Assembly: GCA_021413975.1 (NCBI GenBank)
Contig: JAIOPJ010000033.1
Span: 124,001-188,000 of the forward strand
Origin: Gemmatimonadota bacterium
Lineage (GTDB): Bacteria > Gemmatimonadota > Gemmatimonadetes > Gemmatimonadales > Gemmatimonadaceae
Reading direction: 5' to 3'
Length of the DNA stretch: 64,000 nt
Below are positions 44,839 through 52,481 of the stretch, one piece after another. Position numbers and translations under genes: made by a program. The notes below the pieces were generated by a model that ran no database searches, was not told the DNA's origin, and saw only the letters and a program-made list of their open reading frames with translations. Within the stretch, counting starts at the first letter, position 1; each line of letters opens with the position of its first letter.

Positions 44839-45379
44839 GTTGCGCATCATCGCGGGAGAATGGCGCGGCCGGCGGATCACCGTGCCGCCGGGGACGGTGC
44901 GTCCGACCGCCGATCGCGTGCGAGAGGCGTGGATGAGCATCGTCCGTCCGAGGCTCGTGGGTGCTCGCGTCCTGGACCTCTGTGCCGGCTCGGGTGCGCT
45001 CGGGCTCGAGGCGCTGTCGCGCGGCGCAGCCCACTGCGACTTCGTCGAGTCCGACCCGAAGGTCTGCGCGGCGCTGCGTGCGAACATCGCCGCGCTCGGT
45101 GCGGAGGACCGCGCGACCGTACACCGGGCCGAAGCCGGGGCGTTCGTACTGGACAGGGCCGAGCGGTGGGACCTCGCGTTCGCCGACCCTCCGTATGCGG
45201 AACCGACGGCGGCGGCTCTGAGCGCGCGATGGATCGCCGCGCCGTTCGCCGCGGTCCTCGCCGTCGAGCACGAGGGGGAGACGCCGATGCCGCCGCCACA
45301 GCCTGGCGCGACGCTCGACGTCCGCCGATACGGACGGACGGCGGTGAGCATCTATTCGCTCGACTCCGAGGCCTCATGA
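44831..45379 (+). CDS. rsmD: 16S rRNA (guanine-966-N2)-methyltransferase
   Basis: SAM-dependent rRNA methyltransferase of 182 residues. LRIIAGEWRGRRI and RPTADRVREAWMSIV form the N-terminal signature, VLDLCAGSGALGLEALSRGA is SAM motif I, and FADPPYAE is the catalytic DPPY. GTG 44831 gives the family's usual N-terminus and overlaps recJ. coaD, its usual partner, follows after one intervening gene. Confidence 0.95.
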   Translation: MPELRIIAGEWRGRRITVPPGTVRPTADRVREAWMSIVRPRLVGARVLDLCAGSGALGLEALSRGAAHCDFVESDPKVCAALRANIAALGAEDRATVHRAEAGAFVLDRAERWDLAFADPPYAEPTAAALSARWIAAPFAAVLAVEHEGETPMPPPQPGATLDVRRYGRTAVSIYSLDSEAS

Positions 45380-47313
45380 GCGTCGAGGGCGGTGCCTCGG
45401 CGACATCGATGCCGCGACACATGATGCGGGGCCTCGTCGCGTCGTCATGGGCGGCGCAGGCGGCGTTCGTGCTCGCGGGCGTGCTGAGCGGCACCCGATT
45501 CCCCACGCTCCGACTCGCCCCGTGGGTCTCGGTCGTCCTCGTATCCCTCATCTACGGGGCGGCGATCGCGGCGACGCTCTTCCCTCGGTGGCTGCGCACA
45601 CGCGCCATCAGGACGCTGTGCCACACCGTGGCGGCAGGCGTCTCGGCGCGATTCGTCATCCCGCTCCTGCTCCTTCCGCCCGCGCTGAATCGGGCCGAGG
45701 CGGTCTCCGTCGAGCAGCTCCGGCGTCTCTCGGTGGCGCAGGAGCAGCATCGCCTCCGCTTCGGGACGTATGCCACGGACGTGGCCTCCGTCGAGGGCCT
45801 GTCGCCAGCGGCCGCCTCGGGGGACCTCCGGATCACCATCGCCGGCGATTCGGGTTGGTCCGCACGGCTGACCTTCGACGGCGTCTCGTGCGAGATCAGC
45901 GTCCGTGACCTCGCTTGGCGGCGCGGCGGAGCCGTGTCCGACGGTGTGCCACGGTGCGCGCGACCGATCGCCCGCCGTCCGCAACAGGCCGTGCACGTGC
46001 TGCCCCGCGTGGGCCGGGACGAGTCGCCATTCACCCCGGCCGATCTGCGGGGCTCATGGCCCCAGCACCGCGCCGATGCTGAACGCACCGGCCGGGCTCC
46101 GGGTGGCGAGCCGGGTGCCGACGACGGCCCTTCGTGGACCACACGGGTCGCGGGCGAGTTGCGCGCCTCCGCGGCGATCGCCGGCGACCAGGTCATCGTC
46201 GGAGCGCACGGGAACGGCGAGCTGGCCGCGATCCACCGCGTGACCGGCGCGCTCGGTTGGCGGATCCGTCTTCCCAACTGGGTCCATCATGAGCCGGTCG
46301 TGGGGCGGGATGCGATCGTCGCGACGTTCGGCAACAACGAGTACTGGCAACGATCCGCCGGGCGCCCCGTGTCGTTCGGAACACCCCCGGGTGGCGTGGC
46401 CGCCGTCGAGCGCGGCACCGGCGTGCTGCGCTGGATCCGGTACACCGAGGGCTCCGTCATGGGGGCACCGGTCCTGTTCGGGGAGAGCGTGATCACCCTC
46501 GGTTCGCGCGGGAAGGTCAGCGCGTGGCGTTTGGAGGATGGCGGGCTGCTGTGGGAGTCCGCGCTCGACTCCATCACGGCGGCGCCGATGAGCAATCCGC
46601 TGGTGGCGGACTCCTTGGTCGTGGTCTCGGCAGAGCCCGCGCGCTGGTGCGTGTTCGATGCTCGGAACGGCCGCCGACTGCTTTGCCGGTCGGTGGACGG
46701 CGTGGTGGCGGGCTTCGGGCACTCCAGCCCGGCCCTGCATGGCGGACTGCTCGTGCAGGTGGGCATAGGCACACCGAGCGGGTGGCGGTTCAAGATCGCG
46801 AGGATCGCCCAGCGACTCCTCGCGTTCCCCCTGGATCCCATGAGTCCGCCCCGCGGAGCAGCACAGGATGTCGTGATCACGGGCTCGGAAGTTGAAAACG
46901 GTGACGTCCGGTGGAAGATTGTGGTCTCTGGAACGAGTCGGGCGGTCGCGGGGCACATCGCCGGGACGCCCGTGTTCTCCGACAGTTCGATCTATGTCCC
47001 TCTCCCCACGATCGGTGTGATCGTTGCGCTCGATGCCGCGACCGGGCGTTTACGCTGGCGGACGGAGGTCGAGCCGGCTCGGGGGTCCCTCACCCTGCTC
47101 GACGGACGGGTCTTCGTGGCGACGACGGGAGGATCGATCCTCGATCTCGATGCGGTCTCGGGGCGCGTGCTCTGCCGTTCCGGGTTGATGGGCGTCAGTG
47201 ATCGTGCCGGACTGACGACCGGAGCCGGCGCCGGGATCCTCACCTTGCTCGACGGTACCGTGATCTCCGCCCCGCTCGGCGATTGGGCGCAGTGCCGGTC
47301 GCCGGAACGATGA
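45376..47313 (+). CDS. Membrane protein with pilin-like segment and PQQ-type beta-propeller
   Basis: Protein of 645 residues with an unusual build. Three hydrophobic helices lie at about 17-40, 48-70 and 85-105. Then comes a segment resembling the start of mature type IV pilin globular domains (RRLSVAQEQHRLRFGTYATD, about 120-140). From about residue 260 to the end it is a beta-propeller of PQQ/WD40-like repeats (VIVGAHGNGELAAIHRVTG, VAAVERGTGVLRW, VIVALDAATGRLRWRTEV). It splits the common rsmD-coaD pair, with a four-base overlap to rsmD. ATG 45376 is the start, since upstream frame lies in rsmD. Function unknown; perhaps an envelope sensor or scaffold. Confidence 0.72.
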   Translation: MSVEGGASATSMPRHMMRGLVASSWAAQAAFVLAGVLSGTRFPTLRLAPWVSVVLVSLIYGAAIAATLFPRWLRTRAIRTLCHTVAAGVSARFVIPLLLLPPALNRAEAVSVEQLRRLSVAQEQHRLRFGTYATDVASVEGLSPAAASGDLRITIAGDSGWSARLTFDGVSCEISVRDLAWRRGGAVSDGVPRCARPIARRPQQAVHVLPRVGRDESPFTPADLRGSWPQHRADAERTGRAPGGEPGADDGPSWTTRVAGELRASAAIAGDQVIVGAHGNGELAAIHRVTGALGWRIRLPNWVHHEPVVGRDAIVATFGNNEYWQRSAGRPVSFGTPPGGVAAVERGTGVLRWIRYTEGSVMGAPVLFGESVITLGSRGKVSAWRLEDGGLLWESALDSITAAPMSNPLVADSLVVVSAEPARWCVFDARNGRRLLCRSVDGVVAGFGHSSPALHGGLLVQVGIGTPSGWRFKIARIAQRLLAFPLDPMSPPRGAAQDVVITGSEVENGDVRWKIVVSGTSRAVAGHIAGTPVFSDSSIYVPLPTIGVIVALDAATGRLRWRTEVEPARGSLTLLDGRVFVATTGGSILDLDAVSGRVLCRSGLMGVSDRAGLTTGAGAGILTLLDGTVISAPLGDWAQCRSPER

Positions 47314-47365
47314 AGCACGTCCCGACCTCTCGAATCGCCCCCTCTCGGCCCTGGCGGAACTGACG

Positions 47366-47884
47366 ATGCCCAAAGTGGCACTGTACGCGGGAAGCTTCGA
47401 CCCGATCACGAACGGGCACGCGGACCTGATCCGCCGCTCGCTCAAGTTCATCGACCGGCTGGTGGTCGGCGTCGCGGTGAACGTCTCCAAGCAGCCGCTC
47501 TTCACGGTGGAGGAGCGGATCACGCTCATCCGTTCGGCGCTCGACGACGACCCCCGGATCGAGGTCCGCGCCTTCAGCGGCCTGGTGGTCGACTTCGCGC
47601 GGGTGGCGGGGGCCCAGATCGTGCTCCGCGGCCTGCGGGCGGTCGCCGATTTCGAGTACGAGTACCAGATGGCGCTCATGAACCGGCACCTCGCGCCGCT
47701 GCTCGAGACGATGTTCATGGTCCCCTCGCTCGAAGTGAGCTACCTGAGCTCCTCGCTCGTGCGCGAGGTGGCGCGGTTCGGCGGCGACATCGAGGCGCTC
47801 GTCCATCCGGCGGTCGCCAAGGCGTTGCGCACCAAGTACCAGTCCCCATCTTTCACTGCGAACCCCGGCCAGAGCGCGCCATGA
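47366..47884 (+). CDS. coaD: Phosphopantetheine adenylyltransferase
   Basis: Fourth step of coenzyme A synthesis, 4'-phosphopantetheine plus ATP to dephospho-CoA. The 172-residue protein carries YAGSFDPITNGHADLI with the T/HxGH motif, VVGVAVNVSKQPLFTVEER, VLRGLRAVADFEYEYQMALMN (split) and SYLSSSLVREVA. Length is standard. The last four bases overlap the STAS gene, linking it to the partner-switching module by transcription only. Confidence 0.97.
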   Translation: MPKVALYAGSFDPITNGHADLIRRSLKFIDRLVVGVAVNVSKQPLFTVEERITLIRSALDDDPRIEVRAFSGLVVDFARVAGAQIVLRGLRAVADFEYEYQMALMNRHLAPLLETMFMVPSLEVSYLSSSLVREVARFGGDIEALVHPAVAKALRTKYQSPSFTANPGQSAP

Positions 47885-48213
47885 GCCTGCAGGTCATCAA
47901 GCACGGCGACGTCGTCGTCGTCGAAGTGGACGGTCAGCTGATCGTCGGCAATCGTCAGGAACTGAAACAGCGGGTGCTCGACGAGGCGGAGGCGGGGGCC
48001 CGCAAGGTGCTCATCGACTTCGCCAAGGCCGGCTACATCGACAGCTCCGGCCTCGGCGTCCTCGTCTCGCTCGCCAAGCGCCTGCGCGAGCTCGGCGGCG
48101 ACCTCCGGCTCGCGAACCTCAACGACGACCTGCAGACGCTGTTCGAGCTCACCAAGCTCGACTCGCTCTTCCAGATCGCCGACACGCGAGAGCGCGCCCT
48201 CGAGAGTTTCTAG
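47881..48213 (+). CDS. STAS-domain anti-sigma factor antagonist
   Basis: SpoIIAA/RsbV-like protein of 110 residues. The phosphorylatable Ser lies in YIDSSGLGVLVSLA (S55), the central STAS feature; VLIDFAKAG is the preceding strand. In partner switching, the dephosphorylated antagonist binds an RsbW-type kinase and frees a sigma factor or other target. The kinase and phosphatase genes follow directly, so the switch is complete apart from its output. Confidence 0.93.
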   Translation: MSLQVIKHGDVVVVEVDGQLIVGNRQELKQRVLDEAEAGARKVLIDFAKAGYIDSSGLGVLVSLAKRLRELGGDLRLANLNDDLQTLFELTKLDSLFQIADTRERALESF

Positions 48214-48633
48214 ATGGCGTCGAACGCGGCGCTGGACCTTCGCTTCCCGAGCGATGTCCAGCAGATCGAGGGGATCGTCGCGCAGGTCGTCCGGAGCTGT
48301 CGCGCGTGCCGCTTCGCCGGCCGGCAACTCAGCCTCAACGTGCCGGTGGCGCTCACCGAGGCGCTCTCCAACGCGATCCTGCGCGGCAACGGCGAGGGTG
48401 CGGGGAAGCATGTGCGCCTGCGCGCCGACGTGACCGAACTGCGCCTCGTGCTCGAGGTCGAGGACGAGGGCGAGGGGTTCGACCTGGAGGCCTGCACGCA
48501 GGACCCCACGACGTCCGAGAACCTCGCCCGCGAGGACGGACGCGGGCTCTTCCTCATGCGGTCGCTCATGGATCGCGTCGAACGATTCCGCGGCGACGGC
48601 AACGTCGTCCGTCTCACGCTGCTCCGGCGCTGA
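48214..48633 (+). CDS. RsbW/SpoIIAB-like anti-sigma kinase (HATPase_c)
   Basis: GHKL ATPase of 139 residues starting on the base after the STAS stop. N box ALTEALSNAILRGN (E49, N53), G1 box DEGEGFD (about 84-90) and G2 GRGLFLMRSLMD (about 109-120) are intact, so it should bind ATP and phosphorylate the STAS protein. The Cys-rich RSCRACRF near residue 30 is unusual. Target sigma factor is not encoded in the window. Confidence 0.93.
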   Translation: MASNAALDLRFPSDVQQIEGIVAQVVRSCRACRFAGRQLSLNVPVALTEALSNAILRGNGEGAGKHVRLRADVTELRLVLEVEDEGEGFDLEACTQDPTTSENLAREDGRGLFLMRSLMDRVERFRGDGNVVRLTLLRR

Positions 48634-48643
48634 GCCGCCCGGG

Positions 48644-50236
48644 ATGAGCGACGTCGCGCGCGTCCTCGACGCCTTCAGCGAGGTCTACGGCTGCGGGGCC
48701 GTGCTCTGGCTGCGCGGGGCCGAGGCGATCGAGGTGGCGGCCACCTCCGGCGGGGACGTCACGCCGCCCATGATCGAGCTGCTCGGCGACGACGAGACGG
48801 TCCGCTCGCGCGACACCGCGCTCGGGCGCCAGCTCGTCGCGCGCATCCCGGGCCGCACGCACGCCTGGCTCGGCATCGGTCCCGTCGCCGACGACGATGC
48901 CGAGCCACGGCGCTGGATGCGCGTGCTGGTCCCGGTGCTCTCGCAGGTGCTGCAGAGCCAGTGGGAAGCGTCGCGCGCGGCCGACGAACTCGCCGAGCGC
49001 TACGAGGAGATCAACCTCCTCTACTCGATCAGCGAGATCCTCGGCCGCACCGTCACGCTCGAGGAGGCCACGCGGACGATCCTGCTCGAGGTGGCCGAGA
49101 CGGTCGGCGCGGAGTACGGCGCGCTCTTCGTGCACGACGCCTCCTCGGGCCTCCTGAGGCCCGTGACCACGCTCCGGGTCGCGGGGGCGCTCGTGCCGCT
49201 GGCGATCCCGACCGACGATCCGCTGAGCGTGACGGCGCGGGTCTTCCGCACGCGCCATGCCCTGCTCGTGAACGCCGGGGTGCTCGAGAGCGACCTCGAG
49301 GCCCCCTTCCGTCAGGGAGCGATGCTCACCGTGCCGATCGTCTGGACGACGCCCGAGGGCGGCATCCCGCTCGGCGTCGTCTGCCTCTCCGGTCGTCGTT
49401 CGGGCGCGTCGTTCACGGCCGGGGACGAGAAGCTCGTGGCCGCGGTGGGGTCGCAGATCGGGACGGCGATCCAGAACGCACGGCTCGTGCGCGCCACGCT
49501 CGACCAGGAACGACTCGCCTCGGAGATGCGGCTCGCCCACGACCTGCAGTTGCGCCTGCTCCCTGACTCGCGCGTCGTCGCGCCCGATGCCATCTGCGCC
49601 GCCCGCGTGGAAGCGGCCGACGGGGTCGGCGGTGATTTCTACCACCTCTTCCGGCTCGGCGACCGGCGCACGGGCGTGCTCATCGGCGACGTCTCGAGCC
49701 ATGGCTACCGGGCGGCGCTCATCATGGCGCTCGTCATGAGCGCCGCCGCGATCCATGCACAGACCACGGCCGACCCGGCCGAGACCGTGCAGGCGTTGCT
49801 CGCGACCGTGGAGGAGGAACTGCGCGAGACCGAGATGTTCCTCAGTCTCTGCTACGTCGTGATCGACCCGGTGGCCGGGACCGTGCGGTGGACCAACACC
49901 GGACATCCGCACGCGTTCGTGATCTCCGCCGGCGGGGAAGCGACGCGACTCGCCGCGACCGACCCGCCGCTCGGGCTCGGACCGGAGGGGCTGCACGGCG
50001 ACTCGCGGCCCTGGTCGGCGGGCGACCTGCTCGTGATGTTCACCGACGGCGTGAGCGATGCCCGCGACGCGCGCGGCGCGGCGCTCGGCGAACCGCGCGT
50101 CCTCGACGTGCTCCGCGCCCGCCGCCGCGAGTTGCCCTCGCGGATCGTCGACGGCGTCTTCGCGCTCGTCGAGGGGCACATGGGGCGCATGCGGCCGCAT
50201 GACGACCAGGCGGTCGTCGTCCTGCGCACCGCCTGA
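48644..50236 (+). CDS. GAF-containing PP2C phosphatase (RsbU/SpoIIE type)
   Basis: Protein of 530 residues. An N-terminal region of about 115 residues of unknown type is followed by a GAF domain (about 120-285) and a SpoIIE-class PP2C domain (about 310-528). Metal-binding Asp residues are visible in DGVGGDFYHL, IGDVSSHGYRAALIMAL, VMFTDGVSDARD and DDQAVVVL. It should dephosphorylate the STAS antagonist when the GAF domain senses its signal, closing the switch made by the two preceding genes. Confidence 0.93.
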   Translation: MSDVARVLDAFSEVYGCGAVLWLRGAEAIEVAATSGGDVTPPMIELLGDDETVRSRDTALGRQLVARIPGRTHAWLGIGPVADDDAEPRRWMRVLVPVLSQVLQSQWEASRAADELAERYEEINLLYSISEILGRTVTLEEATRTILLEVAETVGAEYGALFVHDASSGLLRPVTTLRVAGALVPLAIPTDDPLSVTARVFRTRHALLVNAGVLESDLEAPFRQGAMLTVPIVWTTPEGGIPLGVVCLSGRRSGASFTAGDEKLVAAVGSQIGTAIQNARLVRATLDQERLASEMRLAHDLQLRLLPDSRVVAPDAICAARVEAADGVGGDFYHLFRLGDRRTGVLIGDVSSHGYRAALIMALVMSAAAIHAQTTADPAETVQALLATVEEELRETEMFLSLCYVVIDPVAGTVRWTNTGHPHAFVISAGGEATRLAATDPPLGLGPEGLHGDSRPWSAGDLLVMFTDGVSDARDARGAALGEPRVLDVLRARRRELPSRIVDGVFALVEGHMGRMRPHDDQAVVVLRTA

Positions 50237-50252
50237 GCGGGGCGCGCCCCGC

Positions 50253-51050
50253 ATGGAGACGCCGCGCGCCAAGAAGCGCCTCGGACAGCATTTCCTCACC
50301 GACGCGCGACTGCTCGGTCGCATCGCCGACACCCTCGGCGCGACGCGGGACGACACCGTCATCGAGATCGGCCCCGGCCGCGGGGCGCTCACGGCGCAGC
50401 TGCTCGAGCGCGCCGGGCGCGTGATCGCCATCGAGCTCGATCGCGACCTCATCCCGCTGCTGCGCGAGCGCTGGAAGGACGAGCCGCGCTTCACCCTCAT
50501 CGAGGGCGACGTGCTCGAGCAGGACCTCGCCGCCCTCGCCGGCGGGCCGTACCTGCTCGCGGGGAACGTGCCCTACAACATCACGACGCCGATCCTCTTC
50601 CACGCCATGCGGCGCCCCCGCCCGGCGCGGGCGGTCTACCTCGTGCAGAAGGAGGTCGCCGACCGCATCGTGGCGCCGCCGGACGGCGACGACTACGGCG
50701 CGCTCTCGGTGAATGTGCAGGCACTCGCCAGGGCCGAGCTGCTGTTCGGCGTCGCGGCGCGGGCGTTCAAGCCGCCGCCCAAGGTGGAGTCGGCGGTGGT
50801 GCGCATCACGCCGCGCACCGATCCGGTCGTGCGCGAGGACGAGGAGGAGCCCTTCCGGCTCCTCGTGCAGGGCGCGTTCGGCCTGCGACGGAAACAGTTG
50901 CGGCGGGTGCTGCGCACGCTCTGGTCGCTCGACGCCGAGCAGGCGGACGCCGTGCTCGCGCGTGCGGGGCTCAGCGGGGATGTGCGTCCCGAGGTGCTCG
51001 GGGCCGAGGCGTTCGCGGCGCTGCTCCGGGCGCGCTCGACCGTCGGCTAA
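50253..51050 (+). CDS. rsmA: 16S rRNA dimethyladenosine transferase
   Basis: KsgA: dimethylates A1518 and A1519 of 16S rRNA. The 265-residue protein has KKRLGQHFLTDARLL, EIGPGRGALTAQLLERA as motif I, GDVLEQDL, and the catalytic NVPYNITTPILF (NxPY), then the C-terminal FKPPPKVESAVVRI. ATG 50253 follows the phosphatase stop by 16 bases; upstream frame is inside that gene. Its stop is one base from the convergent rex stop. Confidence 0.97.
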   Translation: METPRAKKRLGQHFLTDARLLGRIADTLGATRDDTVIEIGPGRGALTAQLLERAGRVIAIELDRDLIPLLRERWKDEPRFTLIEGDVLEQDLAALAGGPYLLAGNVPYNITTPILFHAMRRPRPARAVYLVQKEVADRIVAPPDGDDYGALSVNVQALARAELLFGVAARAFKPPPKVESAVVRITPRTDPVVREDEEEPFRLLVQGAFGLRRKQLRRVLRTLWSLDAEQADAVLARAGLSGDVRPEVLGAEAFAALLRARSTVG

Positions 51051-51051
51051 C

Positions 51052-51687
51052 CTACGACGCGCGCTCTTCGGGGTGGCTGAGCCCGAAGGCGAGGATCTCG
51101 AGCTCGGTCGCCATGTTCACCGCGCGCAGGGTGACACCCTTGGGCACGTGGATCTGTGCCGGCGCGAAGTTGAGCACCGCCTTCACCCCCGCCTTGGTGA
51201 CGCGGTCCACGAGCGCCTGGGCCGCGTCCCCGGGCACACAGAGCACCGCGATCTGCGGCTTGAGCCGCTGGATGTCGCGCTCCAGTTCCGCGTCGGCGCG
51301 CACGGTGATGTCGTCGAGCGTGACACCGATGCGTGACGGGTCCTTGTCGTAGACGCCGACGACGTTGAAGCCGCGCTGCGTGAAGCCGCGATACTGCGCG
51401 AGCGCCGCCCCGATCTTCCCCGCGCCGATGATCACGACGCTCCAGCTGCGGTGCAACCCGAGGATCTCCCGGATCGACCCGATGAGGTCGCGCACGCCGT
51501 AGCCGAGCCCGCGCTTGCCGAACGACCCGAAGAACGAGAGGTCCTTGCGCACCTGCGCGGAGGTCGTGCCACCAGAGAGGGCGAGCTCGCCGCTCGAGAT
51601 GGTGGCCTGGCCCTGCGTCTCGAACTCCTCCAGGAAGCGGAGGTAGAGCGAGAGGCGACGGACGGTGGATTCGGCGATGTGCTTCAC
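51052..51687 (-). CDS. rex: Redox-sensing transcriptional repressor Rex
   Basis: NADH/NAD+-responsive repressor. The winged helix (ESTVRRLSLYLRFLEEFE ... TSAQVRKDLSFFGSFGKRG, about 5-62) is followed by a Rossmann domain with GAGKIG (88-93) and VYDKD, and an FAPAQIHVP end. The longest frame begins at GTG 51720, but that codon lies inside the Rex operator and before the predicted RNA start; the promoter at 51721-51749 makes GTG 51687 the better start (211 residues), which also fits family N-termini. A perfect operator over the promoter implies autorepression. Confidence 0.93.
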   Translation of the reverse strand: MKHIAESTVRRLSLYLRFLEEFETQGQATISSGELALSGGTTSAQVRKDLSFFGSFGKRGLGYGVRDLIGSIREILGLHRSWSVVIIGAGKIGAALAQYRGFTQRGFNVVGVYDKDPSRIGVTLDDITVRADAELERDIQRLKPQIAVLCVPGDAAQALVDRVTKAGVKAVLNFAPAQIHVPKGVTLRAVNMATELEILAFGLSHPEERAS

Positions 51688-51704
51688 TGGGCGGGGAAGA
51701 GGGC

Positions 51705-51722
51705 TTGTGAAATCATTCACAA
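51705..51722. promoter_or_regulatory. Rex operator (ROP)
   Basis: TTGTGAAATCATTCACAA, an exact match to TTGTGAA-N4-TTCACAA. It covers the end of the rex -10 box and the predicted RNA start, so bound Rex would block its own promoter. It could also affect the divergent exonuclease gene, whose -10 box lies 75 bases away. Confidence 0.88.
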
Positions 51723-51749
51723 ACTATCGGATCGTCGGCCGGGACTCAA
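51721..51749 (-). promoter_or_regulatory. rex promoter
   Basis: Minus strand TTGAGT (51749-51744), 17-base spacer, TAGTTT (51726-51721). RNA start expected near 51714, inside the Rex operator and downstream of the GTG at 51720. Confidence 0.7.
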
Positions 51750-51796
51750 TGGCCCTTCGGCGGCGGATTGCGCCTGTCCCGGCGCGCCGAGGCCCT

Positions 51797-51802
51797 TAGG
51801 TT
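51797..51802 (+). promoter_or_regulatory. -10 box of the exonuclease gene (leaderless)
   Basis: TAGGTT ends seven bases before the ATG at 51810. A weak -35 (CTGTCC, 51774-51779) is 17 bases upstream. No SD is present. Confidence 0.5.
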
Positions 51803-51809
51803 GCGCCCC

Positions 51810-52451
51810 ATGGAACTGCACATGCTCCCCTATGTCGTGGTGGACGTCGAGACCACGGGGGGGCAACCCGGCGGCGCCGACCGCGTCACCGAGGTGGCGG
51901 CGGTTCACGTCGACGGGAACGTGGTGAGTCTCGCGTTCCATTCGCTCGTGAATCCCCGGCGGCCGATCCCGTGGCACATCACCCGACTCACCGGCATCGA
52001 CGACGCGATGGTGCGCGACGCCCCGACGTTCCCCGACATCGCAGGGGAGTTCGCGGCGCATCTGGTCGGCCGCGTGTTCGTGGCGCACAACGCGAGCTTC
52101 GACTTCGGGTTCCTGAGCGCCGAGTTCGCCCGGGTGGCGCCAACGCCGCTCGGCGAGTTGCTGCTGGCGCAACTCTGCACGGTGCGCCTGTCGCGGAAGC
52201 TCCTCGCGCACCTGCCGCGCCGGAACCTCGACGCGGTGTCGCACCACTATGGCGTGACGATCGAGGACCGCCATCGCGCGTCGGGCGACGCGCTGGCGAC
52301 GGCGCAGGTCCTGCTCGGGCTGCTGCGCGACGCCTCACACCGGGGCGTGCACACCTGGGCCGATCTCGATGTGCTGCTCGGTGCGCGCACGGCCCGGGCG
52401 AAGCGGTTGCGCGCGTTCCCGAGCGCGACGGATGGCGCCGAGGGGGCGTAG
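51810..52451 (+). CDS. 3'-5' exonuclease, DnaQ/PolC-epsilon like
   Basis: DEDDh exonuclease of 213 residues. Exo I is VVVDVETTGGQPG, Exo II HNASFDFGFLSAEF, and Exo III HRASGDALATAQ with the catalytic His; GIDDAMVRDAP lies between. It is a stand-alone protein like PolC-type exonuclease or RNase T-like enzymes, not fused to a polymerase or GIY-YIG domain. ATG 51810 is preceded by a -10 box at seven bases and no SD, so it is probably leaderless; the longer frame from 51768 would start before the RNA. Whether it proofreads Pol III or acts in repair is not visible. Confidence 0.9.
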   Translation: MELHMLPYVVVDVETTGGQPGGADRVTEVAAVHVDGNVVSLAFHSLVNPRRPIPWHITRLTGIDDAMVRDAPTFPDIAGEFAAHLVGRVFVAHNASFDFGFLSAEFARVAPTPLGELLLAQLCTVRLSRKLLAHLPRRNLDAVSHHYGVTIEDRHRASGDALATAQVLLGLLRDASHRGVHTWADLDVLLGARTARAKRLRAFPSATDGAEGA

Positions 52452-52469
52452 CCGGCGGCGATCCTCCGC

Positions 52470-52475
52470 TAAGTT
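52470..52475 (+). promoter_or_regulatory. -10 box of the MBL hydrolase gene (leaderless)
   Basis: TAAGTT ends six bases before the ATG at 52482; no SD and no good -35 box were found. Confidence 0.42.
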
Positions 52476-52481
52476 ATCGGC

